A stretch of DNA of 64,000 bases, taken from Alphaproteobacteria bacterium. Its GTDB lineage: Bacteria; Pseudomonadota; Alphaproteobacteria; Rhizobiales; Beijerinckiaceae. A model generated the notes under the pieces. It had not been told where the DNA came from. It saw only the letters and a list, made by a program, of their open reading frames with translations, and made no database searches. The translations under genes and the position numbers were made by a program. This document shows positions 56,489 to 64,000 of this stretch, piece after piece (position 1 is the stretch's first letter; each line of letters starts with the position of its first letter). Location: contig VGEB01000004.1 in assembly GCA_016869435.1 (NCBI GenBank), forward strand, positions 1 through 64,000. Reading direction: 5' to 3'.

Positions 56489-56956
56489 ATGCGCGCGACG
56501 ACTTTGGAAGAATTGGCAGCGCTTCTTCCGCCGAAAGGCCGGCTGATGGGCCTGGATCTCGGGACCAAAACCGTCGGTTTGGCGCTTTCGGACGTTGAGC
56601 GCCGGCTCGCCTCGCCGCTCGATACGATCGCGCGCACGAAATTCTCTCAGGACGCCGCCAGCTTGCTCAAGCGCGCCGCCGATTTCGAGGTCTGCGCGCT
56701 GATCGTCGGACTGCCGCTCAATATGGACGGCGCGGAGGGGCCGCGCGCGCAGGCGACGCGCGCCTTCATGCGCAATCTTTCGAAGCTCGCGTCGTCGCTG
56801 CCCTTTGCCTTCTGGGACGAGCGCCTGTCGACCGCCGCCGTGACCCGCGCGCTCATTGCGCAGGACGCGTCGCGGGCGAAGCGCGCGGAAGTCGTGGACC
56901 GCATGGCCGCCGCTTATATTCTGCAGGGCGCGCTTGACCGACTCAAACGGCTGTAG
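56489..56956 (+). CDS. ruvX: Holliday junction resolvase-like YqgF/RuvX
   Basis: 155 aa RNase H-like fold. [15 protein letters not shown] holds the first catalytic Asp; VGLPLNMDG(A)EGPRAQ and [15 protein letters not shown] (Glu) and a C-terminal Asp near [11 protein letters not shown] follow. The family processes pre-16S rRNA 5' ends. ATG 56489 gives the usual length; GTG 56483 and a longer frame are possible. Confidence 0.88.
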   Translation: MRATTLEELAALLPPKGRLMGLDLGTKTVGLALSDVERRLASPLDTIARTKFSQDAASLLKRAADFEVCALIVGLPLNMDGAEGPRAQATRAFMRNLSKLASSLPFAFWDERLSTAAVTRALIAQDASRAKRAEVVDRMAAAYILQGALDRLKRL

Positions 56957-57094
56957 GCCGCCGCCGTCGGAACAACCACAACTTTCGATAGAATTTTGTC
57001 CTTGACACGAGATAGCCGTGATGGAAGAAAAATATAAGAAAGTCCGGCGCTTAACTGATTCATAACCGCCTCATGGTCCGTGGAGACTGATGCG

Positions 57095-57340
57095 ATGTCC
57101 CGGCCTGACGCCTCCAAGAGCCACTCCAAGGAGCTCCGCGGAACGACTGCGGAGAGCGCCAAAGCCAATGAGGAAGCGGCCTCAATCGCATCATACATCG
57201 CTGATATGGCGGATGAAATGGCAAAACTCGCCACCCGCTGCGACATGCCGATGCTCTGCTATTTCCTGAACTTGGCGCGCGCCGAGGCGGATATGCGGGC
57301 GCGGGAGCTTGGCGGCTATCCGATCGATCGATCCGCCTAA
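57095..57340 (+). CDS. Small hypothetical protein
   Basis: 81 aa. Ser/Glu/Ala-rich N-terminus, then a helical part SYIADMADEMAKLATRCDMPMLCYFLNLARAEADMRARELG. Looks like small helical proteins seen in many rhizobia (function unknown). GGAG lies 9 bases before ATG 57095. Convergent with dprA; the stops are 1 base apart. Confidence 0.6.
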   Translation: MSRPDASKSHSKELRGTTAESAKANEEAASIASYIADMADEMAKLATRCDMPMLCYFLNLARAEADMRARELGGYPIDRSA

Positions 57341-57341
57341 A

Positions 57342-58613
57342 TTACACCTTCTGGTTGTAAACAAGCGAAACCCGATTGGCGCCGTGGCGCTGCAAGCGTC
57401 CCTCAACGTCGAGTTCGACGAGAACGCCCTGCACTTCCCGCGCCGTCAGTCCGGCGACTCGGATGAGATCATCGACCGAAACGGGCGCAGGCCCGAGCAG
57501 AGAAACGACAATCTCATGCGCATCGGCACGCAACGGCGCCTCGCCTTGCATGCGCGCGTCGATATCGGGGCGGCAATCCGCGGGCGGCTTCGACGCGGAG
57601 AAGCGCGTTGCAACGGCTCGCTCCTCGAACGCCGAATCGTCGAGGTCGGAGAACAGATCCAATTCATCGATCAGGGTTTCCTCTCCTCCGAGCGCGTCGT
57701 CGTCGAAGAGGTCCTTACGCGTCGGCGCGCCGGCGTTTTCGGCAAGGACCGAAATCACGTCTTCGGGCCTAGCGCAAAGCGTCGCGCCTTGGCGGATGAG
57801 ATCGTTGACGCCTTCCGCGCGCGGATCGAGCGGAGAGCCCGGAACGGCGAATACCTCTCGCCCCTGCTCATTGGCGAATCGCGCCGTAATCAGAGACCCG
57901 GAGCGGCGCGCCGCCTCGACGACGATCGTCGCCCGGCTCAGTCCCGAAATGATCCGATTTCGGCGCGGAAAATCGCGCCCGCGCGGTTCCCATTCCAACG
58001 GCATTTCAGAGACGATCAGACCCCTTTCGGCGATCTCTTCGACAAGCCGCGCATGTTCGGAAGGATAGGGGCGCGCATGGCCGCCGGCCAGCACGGCGAT
58101 CGTTCCGGTTTCGAGCGCGGCGCGGTGGGCGACCGCGTCGATGCCGCGCGCAAGTCCGGACACGATGACGTAATTTTCGAGCGCGAGACTGCGCGCAAGC
58201 CGTTCGGCGAAGGTGAGACCGGCGGCCGAAGCGTTGCGCGAACCGACGATGGCGACGCTGTCGCGCTGTCCTGCCCACGACACGCCGCGCGTCGCGATCA
58301 GCGGCGGCGCATCGGCAATTTCCTTGAGCAGCGGTGGATAATCAGGATCGCCGGTGCTGACGAAACGCACGCCGAGCGCGCGCGACGCCTCGACCTCGCG
58401 CAGCGCGTCGTCACGCGTGGCGATGCGGATTGTCCGTCCGCGCAGAGAACGCGCGGCGAGCGACGGCAAGGCTTCCAGCGCTGCGCCCGCGCCGCCAAAA
58501 CGGTTGATCAATTGCCTGAAGGTGCGCGGCCCGATGTTCTCGCTGCGAATAAGCCTCAGCCAGTCGACGAGCTGTTCCTCGCTCAACCGTCCTGCTGGCG
58601 AAGTTTCGCTCAC
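57342..58613 (-). CDS. dprA: DNA-processing protein DprA
   Basis: 423 aa. Loads RecA onto incoming single-stranded DNA in transformation. Seen: N-terminal SAM-like [23 protein letters not shown], Rossmann fold with [36 protein letters not shown], and a winged C-terminal domain ending [27 protein letters not shown] 58613 overlaps the plsY stop by 4 bases. A dprA gene alone does not prove natural competence. Confidence 0.92.
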   Translation of the reverse strand: MSETSPAGRLSEEQLVDWLRLIRSENIGPRTFRQLINRFGGAGAALEALPSLAARSLRGRTIRIATRDDALREVEASRALGVRFVSTGDPDYPPLLKEIADAPPLIATRGVSWAGQRDSVAIVGSRNASAAGLTFAERLARSLALENYVIVSGLARGIDAVAHRAALETGTIAVLAGGHARPYPSEHARLVEEIAERGLIVSEMPLEWEPRGRDFPRRNRIISGLSRATIVVEAARRSGSLITARFANEQGREVFAVPGSPLDPRAEGVNDLIRQGATLCARPEDVISVLAENAGAPTRKDLFDDDALGGEETLIDELDLFSDLDDSAFEERAVATRFSASKPPADCRPDIDARMQGEAPLRADAHEIVVSLLGPAPVSVDDLIRVAGLTAREVQGVLVELDVEGRLQRHGANRVSLVYNQKV

Positions 58614-59203
58614 GCCTTTTGTCCGATCCTCGTCTCGGAGCCGGCGCGCAATCGGGCGATATTGTCTCGATGTCTGTAGAAGACAATCGCCGTCATGATC
58701 GCGACGACAAAGGCTTCGCTGCTGTGGCCAAACATCAACAGCGCAAGCGGAGCCGCCACGCTCGCCGTCAGCGCGCCGAGCGAAGAGTAACGCGACAATG
58801 CCGCCGCCGAGAGCCAGACGGCGCAGAAAATCAGCCCTGTCGGCCAGTTGAGGCCAAAGAGCACGCCAAGAAAGGTCGCAACGCCTTTGCCGCCCTTGAA
58901 TTGCAGCCAAACCGGCGCGACATGGCCGATAAAGGCGGCGAGACCGGCGATCATGCCGCCTTCAGGCGATACCGATGCGCCGATAAGCGCCGCCGCCGTT
59001 CCTTTGAGCCCGTCGAGCAGCAGCGTCGCCGCCGCCAAGTCCTTTCGACCAGTGCGCAATACGTTGGTCGCGCCGATGTTGCCCGAGCCGATCGAACGAA
59101 GATCGATCGTGCCCGCCAGGCGCGTCAGCAACAGACCGAAAGGAATCGAGCCCAGCAAATAGCCGATCGCGAGGGCGAGGAGGTCATAAATGATGGAGTT
59201 CAT
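58610..59203 (-). CDS. plsY: Glycerol-3-phosphate acyltransferase PlsY
   Basis: 197 aa, multi-pass membrane enzyme that acylates glycerol 3-phosphate from acyl-phosphate. Motif 1 [12 protein letters not shown] and [19 protein letters not shown], motif 2 [12 protein letters not shown], and motif 3 near [10 protein letters not shown] are all visible. Coupled to dprA by a 4-base overlap. Confidence 0.93.
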   Translation of the reverse strand: MNSIIYDLLALAIGYLLGSIPFGLLLTRLAGTIDLRSIGSGNIGATNVLRTGRKDLAAATLLLDGLKGTAAALIGASVSPEGGMIAGLAAFIGHVAPVWLQFKGGKGVATFLGVLFGLNWPTGLIFCAVWLSAAALSRYSSLGALTASVAAPLALLMFGHSSEAFVVAIMTAIVFYRHRDNIARLRAGSETRIGQKA

Positions 59204-59426
59204 GCGTGAAAACGCGATACTTTCCGACAGCGAAGGGCGCGGGAATGCTAAAGGAGGCGCTATCGCGCCGCAACAGCGTTCTCGGCTCCCGCTTCGCCTG
59301 CATTGAGGCCGTCAGGACGTGGCGGCGAGCTTCTACAGAAAAATCGCTTCCTCGAAGCCTTGTCAAAAAGATGCGCTTCGCCTTTTCGCAGGCGAGGGGG
59401 TAAGGAAGGCCAGGATCAGGAGCCGC

Positions 59427-60503
59427 ATGACCCAGCAACGAAGGCAGCGCCCACGGGCTTTCCGCCTTGAAGGCGACCAGACGGTCACCGCCAAGTCGGC
59501 GACGCAAGCCGAGACAGGGCGGGCGTCCGTCGAGGTTGTCGAAGCCGAATTTGACGCTTTCGCTCGCGAGGCCGCCGAACTCGCCGACGGGATGACCGGC
59601 GACGAAGCCGCCGTCGAAGCGGCGCAGGCGAACGGCATGCTGCGCCGTTACATCTTTTCCTGGGGCGGCGTCTTTCTGTCGGCGGTCAGCGGACTTTTGT
59701 CTTTGGCGCTGACGATGTGGATATGGGCAGTCGTCGAAGACCTGTTTCGGCACTCGGCCATTCTCGGGACATTGGGACTGAGTCTTGCAGGCGTCGCCGC
59801 CGTCGCGGCAACCATCTCCCTCACGCGCGAATTTCGCGCCATCGGCCGTCAGAATCGAATCGCCAAACTGCACGTTGCGCTAGCTGAGGCGCACGCGAGC
59901 GACGACGGGAAAGCCGCGCGCGAGCGCGTCGGCGACCTGTGCAAGCTCTATGAGGATCGTCCCGACACCGGCCGGGCGCGCGCGCTGCTGAAGGATTATT
60001 TGAAGCAGATTATCGACGGACGCGATTTGATCGCGCTCGCCGAACGCAATCTCGTCGCGCCGCTCGACGAAGCGGCGCGGCGAGAGATCGCCGGCGCCGC
60101 CAAACGGGTCTCCGTCGTGACGGCGATCAGCCCGCGCGCGCTCCTCGACGTTTTTTTCGTCGTAGGCCAGGCGATCGTGCTGATGCGGCGAATCGCTGAG
60201 ATTTATGGCGGCCGACCCGGTCTTTTCGGCTTCTTCAAGCTCGCCCGCTCGGTCGGCGCGCATCTTGCGATCACGGGCGGCGTGGCGGTCGGCGATTCTT
60301 TGCTCCAGCAGGCGCTCGGCCACGGGATCGCCGCGCGAGTTTCTGCAAAGCTTGGCGAAGGCGTGTTAAACGGGCTTCTCACCGCGCGAGTCGGTCTTTC
60401 CGCCATGGCCGTCTGCCGACCGACGCCGTTCATCGCCGAGAAACAGCCGGGCGTCAGCGACGTCGCGCCTTTCCTTTTCCGTGGCGACAAGACCAAGAGC
60501 TGA
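59427..60503 (+). CDS. YcjF/TIGR01620 (UPF0283) family membrane protein
   Basis: 358 aa. Glu-rich cytoplasmic N-terminus, two close membrane helices (FSWGGVFLSAVSGLLSLALTMWIW and ILGTLGLSLAGVAAVAATI), then a helical DUF697-like domain (AKRVSVVTAISPRALLDVFFVVGQAIVLMRRIAEIYGGRP). Usually paired with ycjX, which is not seen here. CAGGAG lies before the ATG. Followed within 6 bases by xth. Confidence 0.75.
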   Translation: MTQQRRQRPRAFRLEGDQTVTAKSATQAETGRASVEVVEAEFDAFAREAAELADGMTGDEAAVEAAQANGMLRRYIFSWGGVFLSAVSGLLSLALTMWIWAVVEDLFRHSAILGTLGLSLAGVAAVAATISLTREFRAIGRQNRIAKLHVALAEAHASDDGKAARERVGDLCKLYEDRPDTGRARALLKDYLKQIIDGRDLIALAERNLVAPLDEAARREIAGAAKRVSVVTAISPRALLDVFFVVGQAIVLMRRIAEIYGGRPGLFGFFKLARSVGAHLAITGGVAVGDSLLQQALGHGIAARVSAKLGEGVLNGLLTARVGLSAMAVCRPTPFIAEKQPGVSDVAPFLFRGDKTKS

Positions 60504-60509
60504 TCATCT

Positions 60510-61325
60510 TTGAAACCTGCAAGCCTGAAGATCACCACCTGGAACATCAATTCAGTGCGGCTGCGCCTGCCGCTCGTCGCCGAGTTCCTCAAGAGCCGGG
60601 CGCCGGACGTGCTCTGCCTGCAGGAGACGAAATGTCGGGACGCCGAATTCCCGATGAAGGATCTGCACGCGCTCGGCTATGAGCATATCGCGATTAACGG
60701 TCAGAAGGGCTACCACGGCGTCGCCGTCATCTCGAAACGGCCCCTGCGTTTCGTCGAGAAGCGCGCGTTTTGTGAAAAGGGCGATGCGCGCCATATCTGC
60801 GTCGAGTTCGACGCCGAAGGCGGCCCGATAGCGCTTCATAATTTCTATGTTCCGGCGGGCGGCGACGAACCTGACGTCGACGTCAATCCGAAATTTCAGC
60901 ACAAGCTCGATTTCCTCGATGAAATGCGCCACTGGATCGCCACTGACGGCGTGTCGCGTGGACGTGTGGCGCTGGTCGGCGATCTGAATGTTGCGCCGCT
61001 CGAGCATGACGTCTGGAGCCACAAGGCGCTGCTGAAGGTCGTGAGCCACACGGCCGTCGAGGTGGAAAAGCTCACCGAAGTATTCCGGGCCGGCGCGTGG
61101 GTCGACGCGATGCGGCATTTCGTGCCGGCCGAAGAAAAGCTTTATACTTGGTGGAGCTATCGCGCCGCCGATTGGGAGGCCTCGAACCGGGGGCGCAGGC
61201 TCGATCATATTCTGGTGAGCGAGGCGCTTGCCGGCGGGCTGAAGCGTCTGGACGTGCTGCGCGACGCGCGCAGCTGGACCCGGCCGTCCGATCATGTGCC
61301 GGTGACGATCGAACTGTCGGGCTGA
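60510..61325 (+). CDS. xth: Exodeoxyribonuclease III
   Basis: 271 aa AP endonuclease/exonuclease. Motifs: ITTWNINSVRLRLP, LCLQETK (catalytic Glu), GDLNVAP, and the C-terminal RRLDHILVS and PSDHVPV with the catalytic His. Acts in base-excision repair. The start is a TTG (60510) close to the upstream stop; the residues before LKITTWN are few, so a nearby alternative is possible. Confidence 0.92.
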   Translation: MKPASLKITTWNINSVRLRLPLVAEFLKSRAPDVLCLQETKCRDAEFPMKDLHALGYEHIAINGQKGYHGVAVISKRPLRFVEKRAFCEKGDARHICVEFDAEGGPIALHNFYVPAGGDEPDVDVNPKFQHKLDFLDEMRHWIATDGVSRGRVALVGDLNVAPLEHDVWSHKALLKVVSHTAVEVEKLTEVFRAGAWVDAMRHFVPAEEKLYTWWSYRAADWEASNRGRRLDHILVSEALAGGLKRLDVLRDARSWTRPSDHVPVTIELSG

Positions 61326-61359
61326 GCGCACAAAAAGGATCGGGAGGCGAGACGGCGGC

Positions 61360-62301
61360 ATGATCGCGCGCGATCTGATGAACAGCGACTTTCCTTATGT
61401 CACGGCGGACGCAGACCTCGATTACGTCGCGAAGCTTCTCGCTGACTGCGGCCTTGGCGCCGTGCCGGTCGTCGACGACGACCTGACGCCCATCGGCATC
61501 GTGACCCGCAGCAATCTCGAACGGGCCCGAGCCAGGCCCCTGCCCGACCTCGGCGCAATTCCGACATTTCTTCTGCGCGACAGGCCGAAACCCGCGTTCC
61601 GCGCCAATGGACGCGCGCTGCGCGAAGTGATGACGTCTCCGGCGATCTCAATTTCCGACGTCGCCAAAATTCCCGACATTGCGCGAATTATGGAGAGTCA
61701 CAGCCTCAAACGCATGCCTGTCGTCGAAGGCCATAGGATCATCGGCCTCCTGCTCCGCAAGGAAGTCTTAGAGGCGATGAAGGGCGGCTTTCCCGCCATG
61801 GCGCTGGAGGCGCATCTCCGCCGGCCGATCATCTCCATTCCGCAACAGGCCGGCGACCACTGCGCCATAGCGACGGCGCAGGAATTTCGCGAATTGGTGG
61901 CCGAGCACGAACGTCAGCTCGATCGCGAGCGTGTGGAGCGTCGGCGCGCGGCGACCGATCTGCGCGAGCAGCGCATCCGCGAGCTCGCGAGCCAGCGGCT
62001 GACGGAGGCTCAATGGCGGGACATGCTGGAACAAGCGCGGCGAAGCGCGGCGGCCGGGCTCTCCGAACATTTGCTGATGCGCTTCCCGTCCCAGCTGTGC
62101 ACGGACGGCGGACGCGCGATCAATGCGCCCGACCCCAAATGGCCGGCGACACTGCGCGGGGAGCCGGCCGACGTCTTCCAACGCTGGCGCAACGAACTGC
62201 ACCCTCGCGGCTTTCGCATCGCGGCGCAAATCATCGATTTTCCTGAAGGCCTGCCGGGCGACGCGGCGCTGTTCCTGCTATGGAGCGCAGCCCGCAGTTG
62301 A
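61360..62301 (+). CDS. Tandem CBS-domain protein
   Basis: 313 aa. Two CBS domains: residues 1-55 (MIARDLMNSDFPYVTADADLDYVAKLLADCGLGAVPVVDDD) and about 87-140 (REVMTSPAISISDVAKIPDIARIMESHSLKRMPVVEGHRIIG). The C-terminal part is Arg/Glu-rich and helical (191-240), then a small domain with no family recognised. CBS pairs bind adenine nucleotides and regulate a partner; no channel or IMPDH is fused. Convergent with the following gene. Confidence 0.75.
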   Translation: MIARDLMNSDFPYVTADADLDYVAKLLADCGLGAVPVVDDDLTPIGIVTRSNLERARARPLPDLGAIPTFLLRDRPKPAFRANGRALREVMTSPAISISDVAKIPDIARIMESHSLKRMPVVEGHRIIGLLLRKEVLEAMKGGFPAMALEAHLRRPIISIPQQAGDHCAIATAQEFRELVAEHERQLDRERVERRRAATDLREQRIRELASQRLTEAQWRDMLEQARRSAAAGLSEHLLMRFPSQLCTDGGRAINAPDPKWPATLRGEPADVFQRWRNELHPRGFRIAAQIIDFPEGLPGDAALFLLWSAARS

Positions 62302-62307
62302 GCCTGT

Positions 62308-62769
62308 TCAGCCGCCGAAGCCGGTGTCTGCGCGCAGAGCCGCGAGCGACGGATATCGCTGCGCGCGGCCGTCCGTTTGCACTTCGACCGAGCCGTCGGA
62401 AAACATCACATAGACCGAGCCGCCGGCGGCGTAACGGTCGACTTCGACGGGAGGTTTTGCCGGCGCATAGGCGACGGCAGGCCTCTGGTCTGGAGACCGC
62501 GCGCGTTCGCCGACCTCAGCCGCTGGCGACTTTTCTGGAGCGGGCGCCGACATCGTCGCCGGGGCGCTATCGGCAATGCGCCCAAGGACGCCGATTGCTC
62601 GCCCAAGCGCCATCGTTACTACCCCGCCCGAAACCGCCGTCGCGCCGCCCATGAACAGGCTCCAACCACGCTCGAGCTGAATGTAATCCCAGCCCGTCCA
62701 CATGCCGTAGACGCCGGAGAGCGCAAGCGCGAGCCCGAGAAAAAACACGCCCAAACCGTGACGCTTCAT
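62308..62769 (-). CDS. Hypothetical membrane protein
   Basis: 153 aa. Two N-terminal transmembrane helices (GLGVFFLGLALALSGVYGMW and WSLFMGGATAVSGGVVTMALG), a Pro/Ala/Glu linker, and a short C-terminal domain SVYVMFSDGSVEVQTDGRAQRYPSLAALRAD. I do not recognise a family. Convergent with the CBS gene, 6 bases between the stops. Confidence 0.6.
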   Translation of the reverse strand: MKRHGLGVFFLGLALALSGVYGMWTGWDYIQLERGWSLFMGGATAVSGGVVTMALGRAIGVLGRIADSAPATMSAPAPEKSPAAEVGERARSPDQRPAVAYAPAKPPVEVDRYAAGGSVYVMFSDGSVEVQTDGRAQRYPSLAALRADTGFGG

Positions 62770-63170
62770 CGTTGTCCTTTGGAATGCCGGTCGGCGCGGA
62801 ACCTATCACAAGCCGCGCTCATCGCCACGATCGATGGCGGGTTTCGAACTCGCCAAGAAATCATCTCAAACGAATACATGTAGCTAAGCCAAATTCCTGC
62901 GGTGGTCAGTAAGGGAAAAACCAACATATATGCGTTCAATCGCATTACACATCAAGATATAGCGTTTGCTTTTTTTCACGCTTGAGCCTGTGAAATATTT
63001 TATCATTTGTATTCAATATGTTAAAGTATTGCAAAAGATGCGTCAAGATGACGCATCGTTATTCCATGATTCAATACAAACGTCATCTTCACAAGCGCCG
63101 ACGCGCATGCGGCGGGAGAAGCGTCCGGCATGGGCCGGAAAGACGTCGGCGATCGTGGGGAGAATCTAAT
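62770..63170. other. AT-rich 401-bp regulatory region
   Basis: Upstream of the secreted Cys/Met/His gene and clearly richer in A/T (especially 62880-63070) than the rest of the window. Two palindromes: TTTCAC-N10-GTGAAA at 62974-62995 and GATGCGTC-AAGAT-GACGCATC at 63037-63057. No protein frame of note. A tRNA-like GTTTCGAAC loop near 62840 was considered and rejected. Likely holds promoter and operators for the gene at 63171. Confidence 0.5.
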
Positions 63171-63782
63171 ATGGCAAGTGTGAGTGGGATGCGCGGCCTG
63201 TTTGCCGGCGCAGTGATTGCGGCGGCGGCGCTATTTGCCGGGCCGACAACCGCCGTGGCCCACGGCGGCGTAGCGCTCGAGCAAGATGAATGCGTGCTGC
63301 GGATCGGTCCGAACACAATGCATTTCATCGGCTATCAGCGTTCGGGAGAAGAAGCTGAGTTTTGCGAGGACATCGCCAACACGGGGCCGACCGTCATCGC
63401 GCTCACTGCCGTGTCGCCTGATCTGCGCGACATGGCGATCGGCATTCGCATTGTTAAGGACGTCGGGGAAGAAAAGGAGAAAGTCGATCTCGACGCGGTC
63501 ACCGTCGCCTACATCGCGCCGAAGGTCTATCACAACGGCGCCATGACCTTCGAACACGACTTCAAAAAGGCCGGCCATTACGTAGGCATCGTCACGGTGC
63601 GCGACGATCTCGGCAACGAATGGGTTTCGCGCTTTCCGTTCTCTGTGGGGCTTTATACGTTCTGGGGAATGATCGAATATATCCTCTATGCCGTCGGTTT
63701 TGTCTCCCTTATCGGACTGATGTGGTGGACGCTGCGCGCGACCGCACGGAAAAAGCCGGCGGCTGGCGACGCGATCGCCTAA
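63171..63782 (+). CDS. Secreted Cys/Met/His protein with C-terminal anchor
   Basis: 203 aa. Signal peptide cleaved near AVA-HG, then HGGVALEQDECVLRIG with Cys41, Met50, His51 and a second Cys65 (EEAEFCEDIANTG), a beta-rich periplasmic domain, and one C-terminal transmembrane helix (FWGMIEYILYAVGFVSLIGLMWW) with a short basic tail. The mature N-terminal His, the paired Cys and the Met suggest metal (copper) binding, and the layout resembles PmoD-like proteins; I recall similar proteins in methane and ammonia oxidisers. GGGGAG precedes the ATG. Confidence 0.7.
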   Translation: MASVSGMRGLFAGAVIAAAALFAGPTTAVAHGGVALEQDECVLRIGPNTMHFIGYQRSGEEAEFCEDIANTGPTVIALTAVSPDLRDMAIGIRIVKDVGEEKEKVDLDAVTVAYIAPKVYHNGAMTFEHDFKKAGHYVGIVTVRDDLGNEWVSRFPFSVGLYTFWGMIEYILYAVGFVSLIGLMWWTLRATARKKPAAGDAIA

Positions 63783-63803
63783 AGAAACGGCCCGAAGATT
63801 GCA

Positions 63804-63837
63804 GCATGGCTCGGTCCACGCCGAGCCATGCTTTTTT
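63804..63837 (+). terminator. Rho-independent terminator
   Basis: GCATGGCTCGG, loop TCCACG, CCGAGCCATGC (11-bp perfect stem) followed by TTTTTT. It ends transcription of the secreted Cys/Met/His gene, 22 bases after its stop. Confidence 0.9.
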
Positions 63838-63970
63838 GTCGGTAAAAAAGCGAACATAGCGGGCCCGTTCGCGATTGCGCAATATTGCCGCATGTCGCGC
63901 AGGGGTCTACTTAACGCATGCCGCTGAGGCTGACTGGCGACGCTCGGCTAACTTATTCGGGAGAGAATTA

Positions 63971-64000
63971 ATGTCCTTCACTCTGGAAGATCTGCCCTAT
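63971..64000 (+). CDS. Partial Fe/Mn superoxide dismutase
   Basis: Only the first ten codons are inside the window: MSFTLEDLPY, which matches the usual start of Fe/Mn superoxide dismutases ((M)xFxLPxLPY). GGGAGAG lies 8 bases before the ATG. It would convert superoxide to hydrogen peroxide. The call rests on ten residues. Confidence 0.5.
   Translation, partial: MSFTLEDLPY

Noticed and set aside
57309-58679. Long rightward open frame opposite dprA
   Set aside because: Mirror frame of dprA with the same composition bias and no start signal.
62820-62860. tRNA-like T-arm (GGCGGG-TTTCGAA-CTCGCC)
   Set aside because: No acceptor stem, D-arm or anticodon arm fits on either strand, and the loop is not a proper TTC-R-A-N-Y. 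A chance hairpin is more likely than a tRNA remnant or attachment site.
63018-63170. N-terminal extension of the secreted Cys/Met/His protein
   Set aside because: The extension is Arg/His/Lys-rich, would bury the signal peptide, and a strong ribosome-binding site stands before ATG 63171.

Overview
The window is about 64 kb of GC-rich (roughly 60-65% G+C by eye) bacterial chromosome. The small-genome clues point to an alphaproteobacterium of the Hyphomicrobiales/Caulobacterales type: a CpdR receiver protein and an RcdA (DUF1465) protein, both adaptors of CtrA proteolysis, lie 1.5 kb apart; there is a ROSE-type RNA thermometer in front of a small heat-shock gene; and there are several secreted proteins of rhizobial style. 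Two OprC-type copper receptors, and a secreted Cys/Met/His protein of a type I associate with methane and ammonia oxidisers, make a Methylocystis/Methylosinus-like methanotroph my best guess. No pmo or mxa/xox gene is visible, so that genus-level guess is inference.

Layout. 1-7.3 kb: a membrane-inserted patatin-like lipase, a lytic transglycosylase-like protein, small membrane proteins, a glutathione S-transferase, pyrE and a VanX-type dipeptidase. 7.3-15.4 kb: recG, then a long leftward cluster (coaD, two cyclophilins, queA, an unknown gene, tgt, a HigA-type regulator, a DNA methyltransferase). 15.5-21.1 kb: LysM protein, GST, rlmJ, RNase T2, a SGNH-like protein and an L,D-transpeptidase with Tyr/Gln repeats. 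21.1-29 kb: glutamate synthase gltB/gltD with a diguanylate cyclase gene between the two subunits. 29.4-32.2 kb: secreted low-complexity protein, hsp20 with RpoH promoter and ROSE element, and a LuxR-type regulator.

32.3-40.3 kb is the most unusual part: a duplicated module of [18-bp palindromic operator - small secreted His/Cys protein - OprC-like TonB-dependent copper receptor], followed by a TlpA-like thioredoxin. The second receptor carries Met-rich insertions and is split by an intact IS630-family element. Its target-site duplication and reading frame can be reconstructed exactly, so the insertion looks recent.

40.3-64 kb is mostly housekeeping: alpha/beta hydrolase, hisN, N-formylglutamate amidohydrolase, cpdR, homocysteine methyltransferase, rpmE, rcdA, suhB, GNAT, pyk, hemB, a histone-H1-like protein, gatCAB with a chorismate mutase, ruvX, dprA-plsY, xth, a CBS protein, and the first codons of a Fe/Mn superoxide dismutase at the right edge. 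A 485-bp gap at 45.6-46.1 kb holds a candidate leftward small RNA with its own terminator. An AT-rich regulatory region with two palindromes precedes the secreted Cys/Met/His protein at 63.2 kb.
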